A stretch of DNA of 64,000 bases from Acidaminobacter sp964416305. GTDB lineage: Bacteria > Bacillota > Clostridia > Peptostreptococcales > Acidaminobacteraceae. Positions 61,765 to 64,000 of this stretch are shown in pieces; the first letter of the stretch is position 1; each line of letters begins with the position of its first letter. The notes beneath the pieces are model-generated. The model was given only the letters and a program-made list of their open reading frames with translations, searched no databases and had not been told where the DNA came from. Location of the stretch: assembly GCA_964416305.1 (NCBI GenBank), contig CAYQDM010000006.1, positions 70,406 to 134,405 on the forward strand, given 5' to 3'. The position numbers were made by a program, and so were the translations under genes.

Positions 61765-63803
61765 CAGACGACAAGCAGTTACATCCAGATCAGGATCCAC
61801 TTTCGAATAATGAACCAACACCTGAATTTAACCCCGACCATGAACCATTGGATGCCGAGGTCCTTCTTGATAAATTTGACAAGGATACGAGCAAACTAAG
61901 AAAATTGACCGGTACAGTATCCAAACTGGTTACCATCATCGCCATCGGCATGTCGCTTTTCCATCTCTATACCGCAGGCTTTGGTACGCTTCTCTCAGTC
62001 CGTCAGCGCTCACTGCACTTGATTCTCGCCTTTACGCTGGGTTTCCTTTTATATCCTGCCGGCAAAAAAAGCAGCAAGACCAAAGCCTCCATTCTTGATT
62101 TCGGATTTGCTGGAATCGCAATAGTCGTTTTCGGTTACTTATTTGTCTTTGTGGATCAAATTGCCCGCAAAGGCGGCGACATTTCTCAGGTCGACATTAT
62201 TCTGGGTGCACTGGCTATTCTTCTGACCCTGGAAGTCACCAGACGTGTTGTCGGTCCGGAACTGCCTATAGTCGCCATACTCTTTCTTTCCTACGCCAAA
62301 TTCGGCCCTTACCTTCCAGGCGTCCTCGCTCACCGCGGTTTTAGTTTCGAGCGCATCATCAGTCACATGTACCTGACCACCGAAGGGCTGCTCGGTATTC
62401 CTACAGGTGTTTCCGCCACTTTCGTCTTTATGTTTATTTTGTTTGGCGCCTTCCTTGATAAAACCGGCGTTGGTAAATTCTTTATAGACTTGGCCTACGG
62501 ACTCACCGGCCATCTCAAAAGCGGCCCAGCTATGACAGCCGTTGTTGCCAGCGGCTTTATGGGTTCAATATCAGGCAGCTCCGTCGCCAATACAGTCACA
62601 ACAGGCGCTTTTACCATTCCACTTATGAAACGCGTCGGATATAAACCTTACTTTGCCGGCGCTGTCGAGGCTGCCGCATCTACAGGCGGACAAATCATGC
62701 CTCCGGTTATGGGCGCTGCCGCCTTCATTATGGCTGAGTTTACTGGAATTCCGTACATAAAAATCATTGCCGCCGCCGCAATTCCTGCAGTTCTATATTA
62801 CTTTGCCGTAGGCACCATGGTTCACCTCGAAGCAAGCAAGCTAGGTCTCAAAGGACTGCCTAAGAGCCAGCTTCCTAGTGTAAAGAAAATTATGCTGAGC
62901 CAGGGATATTTGCTCGTACCGCTCTTTGTTATCATAGCGTTTCTAATTATGGGCTTCACGCCTTTGATTTCCGCGTTTTATGCCATCGGGATCAGCGTGT
63001 TGATGGCAGTTGCCGTCACATTGATCAAGAGGGATCACTCGTTTACTGTTAAGTTGTTTTTATCAGCGCTGGAAAGCGGCGCAAAAGGCGCTTTGGGCGT
63101 CGCCTGCGCGTGCGCCTGCGCTGGTATGATCGTTGGGGTCGTCACATTGACTGGTCTTGGCCTTCGCATCGCAGAGCTCATTGTCACGCTTGCTCAAGGC
63201 ATGCTCCTGCCAACACTGTTCTTTACAATGATCGCTTCCATCATCCTGGGCATGGGTCTTCCAACCACCGCCAAATATATCGTCCTCGCAACTATGGCTG
63301 TGCCTGCGCTCATCAAGCTGGAAGTCAATTTAATGGCAGCCCATCTCTTCATTCTTTACTTTGGCGTCGTCGCTGACATCACCCCACCGGTTGCGCTTGC
63401 AGCCTATGCCGGAGCCGGCATAGCCGGAGCCAATTCCATGAAAACCGGATTCCAGGCCGTAAAATTGGCATCCGCAGCCTTCCTGGTTCCGTATATTTTC
63501 GCTATTGATTCTCGATTGATTCTCGTTAAAGAGATTGTAGGGGACCAGGTCACATTTATGCCGTTCTATACCGCTATTCCAGTCATACTGACCGCCATGC
63601 TCGGCATAGTTTGTCTGGGCGCGGCAGTTGAGAACTTCCTGATCGTAAAATGTAAAATTTATGAGCGTGTATTATTACTCGCAGGCGCACTCGGCCTTCT
63701 GATCCCGGGTCTTTATTCAGATGCCTTCGGTCTTGGAGTACTCGTGATTGTGGTCATATTGCAGCGCGCAAGAGCAAAAAAGGCCAATGTCGCTGCAGCC
63801 TAG
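61761..63803 (+). CDS. TRAP transporter fused permease (4TM/12TM)
   Basis: The large and small membrane subunits of a TRAP transporter in one chain of 680 residues, the form found with TAXI proteins. An acidic cytoplasmic N-terminus of ~50 residues precedes four membrane segments (small-subunit part, to ~residue 190). The large-subunit part follows with GFMGSISGSSVANTVTTGAFTIPLMKRVGYKPYFAGAVEAAASTGGQIMPPVMGAAAF and, in the second repeat, GMGLPTTAKYIVLATMAVPALIKL and DITPPVALAAYAGAGIAG. Transport is driven by an ion gradient. It starts in the DUF1850 stop (ATGA) behind AAGGAGG. A terminator follows 100 bases later. Confidence 0.95.
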   Translation: MTDDKQLHPDQDPLSNNEPTPEFNPDHEPLDAEVLLDKFDKDTSKLRKLTGTVSKLVTIIAIGMSLFHLYTAGFGTLLSVRQRSLHLILAFTLGFLLYPAGKKSSKTKASILDFGFAGIAIVVFGYLFVFVDQIARKGGDISQVDIILGALAILLTLEVTRRVVGPELPIVAILFLSYAKFGPYLPGVLAHRGFSFERIISHMYLTTEGLLGIPTGVSATFVFMFILFGAFLDKTGVGKFFIDLAYGLTGHLKSGPAMTAVVASGFMGSISGSSVANTVTTGAFTIPLMKRVGYKPYFAGAVEAAASTGGQIMPPVMGAAAFIMAEFTGIPYIKIIAAAAIPAVLYYFAVGTMVHLEASKLGLKGLPKSQLPSVKKIMLSQGYLLVPLFVIIAFLIMGFTPLISAFYAIGISVLMAVAVTLIKRDHSFTVKLFLSALESGAKGALGVACACACAGMIVGVVTLTGLGLRIAELIVTLAQGMLLPTLFFTMIASIILGMGLPTTAKYIVLATMAVPALIKLEVNLMAAHLFILYFGVVADITPPVALAAYAGAGIAGANSMKTGFQAVKLASAAFLVPYIFAIDSRLILVKEIVGDQVTFMPFYTAIPVILTAMLGIVCLGAAVENFLIVKCKIYERVLLLAGALGLLIPGLYSDAFGLGVLVIVVILQRARAKKANVAAA

Positions 63804-63884
63804 GAAATCATGAACTATATTTTTACCAAGTGATAGTTTAAACAGATTATGTTTGTTAAGCAGAAAGTTAGTAATCTGACGAGC

Positions 63885-63905
63885 GTGCGCCCATGACGGG
63901 CGCAC
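63885..63905 (+). repeat. hairpin sharing sequence with the intron 5' end
   Basis: GTGCGCCC (63885-63892) and GGGCGCAC (63898-63905) form an 8-base stem. The same GTGCGCCC begins the intron at 63947, so GGGCGCACC (63898-63906) is also complementary to 63946-63954. Confidence 0.55.
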
Positions 63906-63908
63906 CCA

Positions 63909-63944
63909 AAAAGGACAGGGCCAAAATTGAAGCCCTGTCCTTTT
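63909..63944 (+). terminator. TRAP operon terminator, insertion site of the intron
   Basis: Thirteen-base arms AAAAGGACAGGGC (63909-63921) and GCCCTGTCCTTTT (63932-63944). The T tract is interrupted after TTTTCG by the intron. Confidence 0.85.
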
Positions 63945-63946
63945 CG

Positions 63947-64000
63947 GTGCGCCCGGCATGGGCGATAACTTGGTGGTGCAAGTCCACTACGCGCTCGGTA
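63947..64000 (+). mobile_element. 5' end of a group II intron (probably class IIC), truncated by the window
   Basis: Begins GTGCGCCCGGCATGGGCG, the GUGYG-type 5' end of bacterial group II introns, whose GCCC and GGGC pair as the first stem of domain I. It is followed by GGTGGTGCAAGTCCAC, with the GTGG/CCAC stem and GGTGCAAGTCC block typical of domain I. The intron starts 2 bases after the end of a terminator stem, the insertion site favoured by class IIC. The rest, including any reverse transcriptase, lies beyond the window. Confidence 0.82.

Noticed and set aside
63885..63905. Remnant of a second group II intron 5' end
   Set aside because: Only the octamer GTGCGCCC is shared; the following bases do not continue the intron consensus and form a local hairpin instead.

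Overview
The window looks like chromosomal DNA from a low-to-mid GC member of the Bacillota, most likely an anaerobic clostridium. The reasons are strong AGGAGG-type ribosome sites, many TTG starts, the tig-clpP-clpX-lon-engB block, a CIRCE element, the GlgC/GlgD pair, the short HisG with HisZ, a CBS/DRTGG pyrophosphatase and a sigma-54 activator of clostridial type. No rRNA, tRNA, CRISPR array or complete mobile element was seen. Species assignment was not attempted.

Layout. 1-7.0 kb (minus): two RNA modification genes (RsmF-like, RsuA-like) followed by a glycerol operon (glpK, a GlpA-like dehydrogenase, and a second flavoprotein fused to a DUF1667 domain). 7.1-8.2 kb: class II aldolase fba with its own promoter and terminators. 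8.3-11.2 kb (minus): cyclophilin, Nudix hydrolase and a large membrane protein with sensor-like architecture but no output domain. 11.3-17.9 kb (minus): the protein quality-control cluster engB, lon, clpX, clpP and tig; the lon promoter is overlaid by a near-perfect CIRCE operator. 18-26.4 kb: UvrD-type helicase, recX, a TraX-like membrane protein, a ModE-like HTH protein next to a structured element, GNAT, AmrS radical SAM enzyme, CBS/DRTGG pyrophosphatase and a lipoprotein.

26.5-34.5 kb (minus) is a complete nine-gene histidine operon (hisZGDCBHAF-IE). It is preceded by a promoter, a folded leader, an 18-codon leader peptide with four consecutive His codons, and a terminator just ahead of hisZ: a classical ribosome-mediated attenuator. 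34.5-41 kb (minus) holds a Liv-type branched-chain amino acid ABC transporter behind a consensus sigma-54 promoter, with three helically phased upstream repeats and, directly upstream, a PAS/AAA+/Fis activator. An lpdA gene with its own terminator follows.

42.6-48.8 kb is mixed: a TIM-barrel protein, a UMF1-type transporter, a phosphodiesterase, a DUF2161 nuclease-like protein and a Na/Pi cotransporter. 49.2-57.2 kb (plus) is a glycogen operon glgC-glgD-glgA-glgP-pulA without glgB. 57.3-63.8 kb (plus) holds a DUF1858 protein, then a GlnK/GlnL-like two-component system next to a TAXI-type TRAP transporter. The right edge carries the 5' end of a group II intron starting directly after a terminator hairpin, the insertion habit of group IIC introns.

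The strongest discovery candidates are regulatory: the sigma-54 liv circuit, the His leader peptide in a clostridial genome, the GlnL-like/TAXI-TRAP locus with its leader region, the CIRCE site on lon, and the folded element at 21.9 kb.
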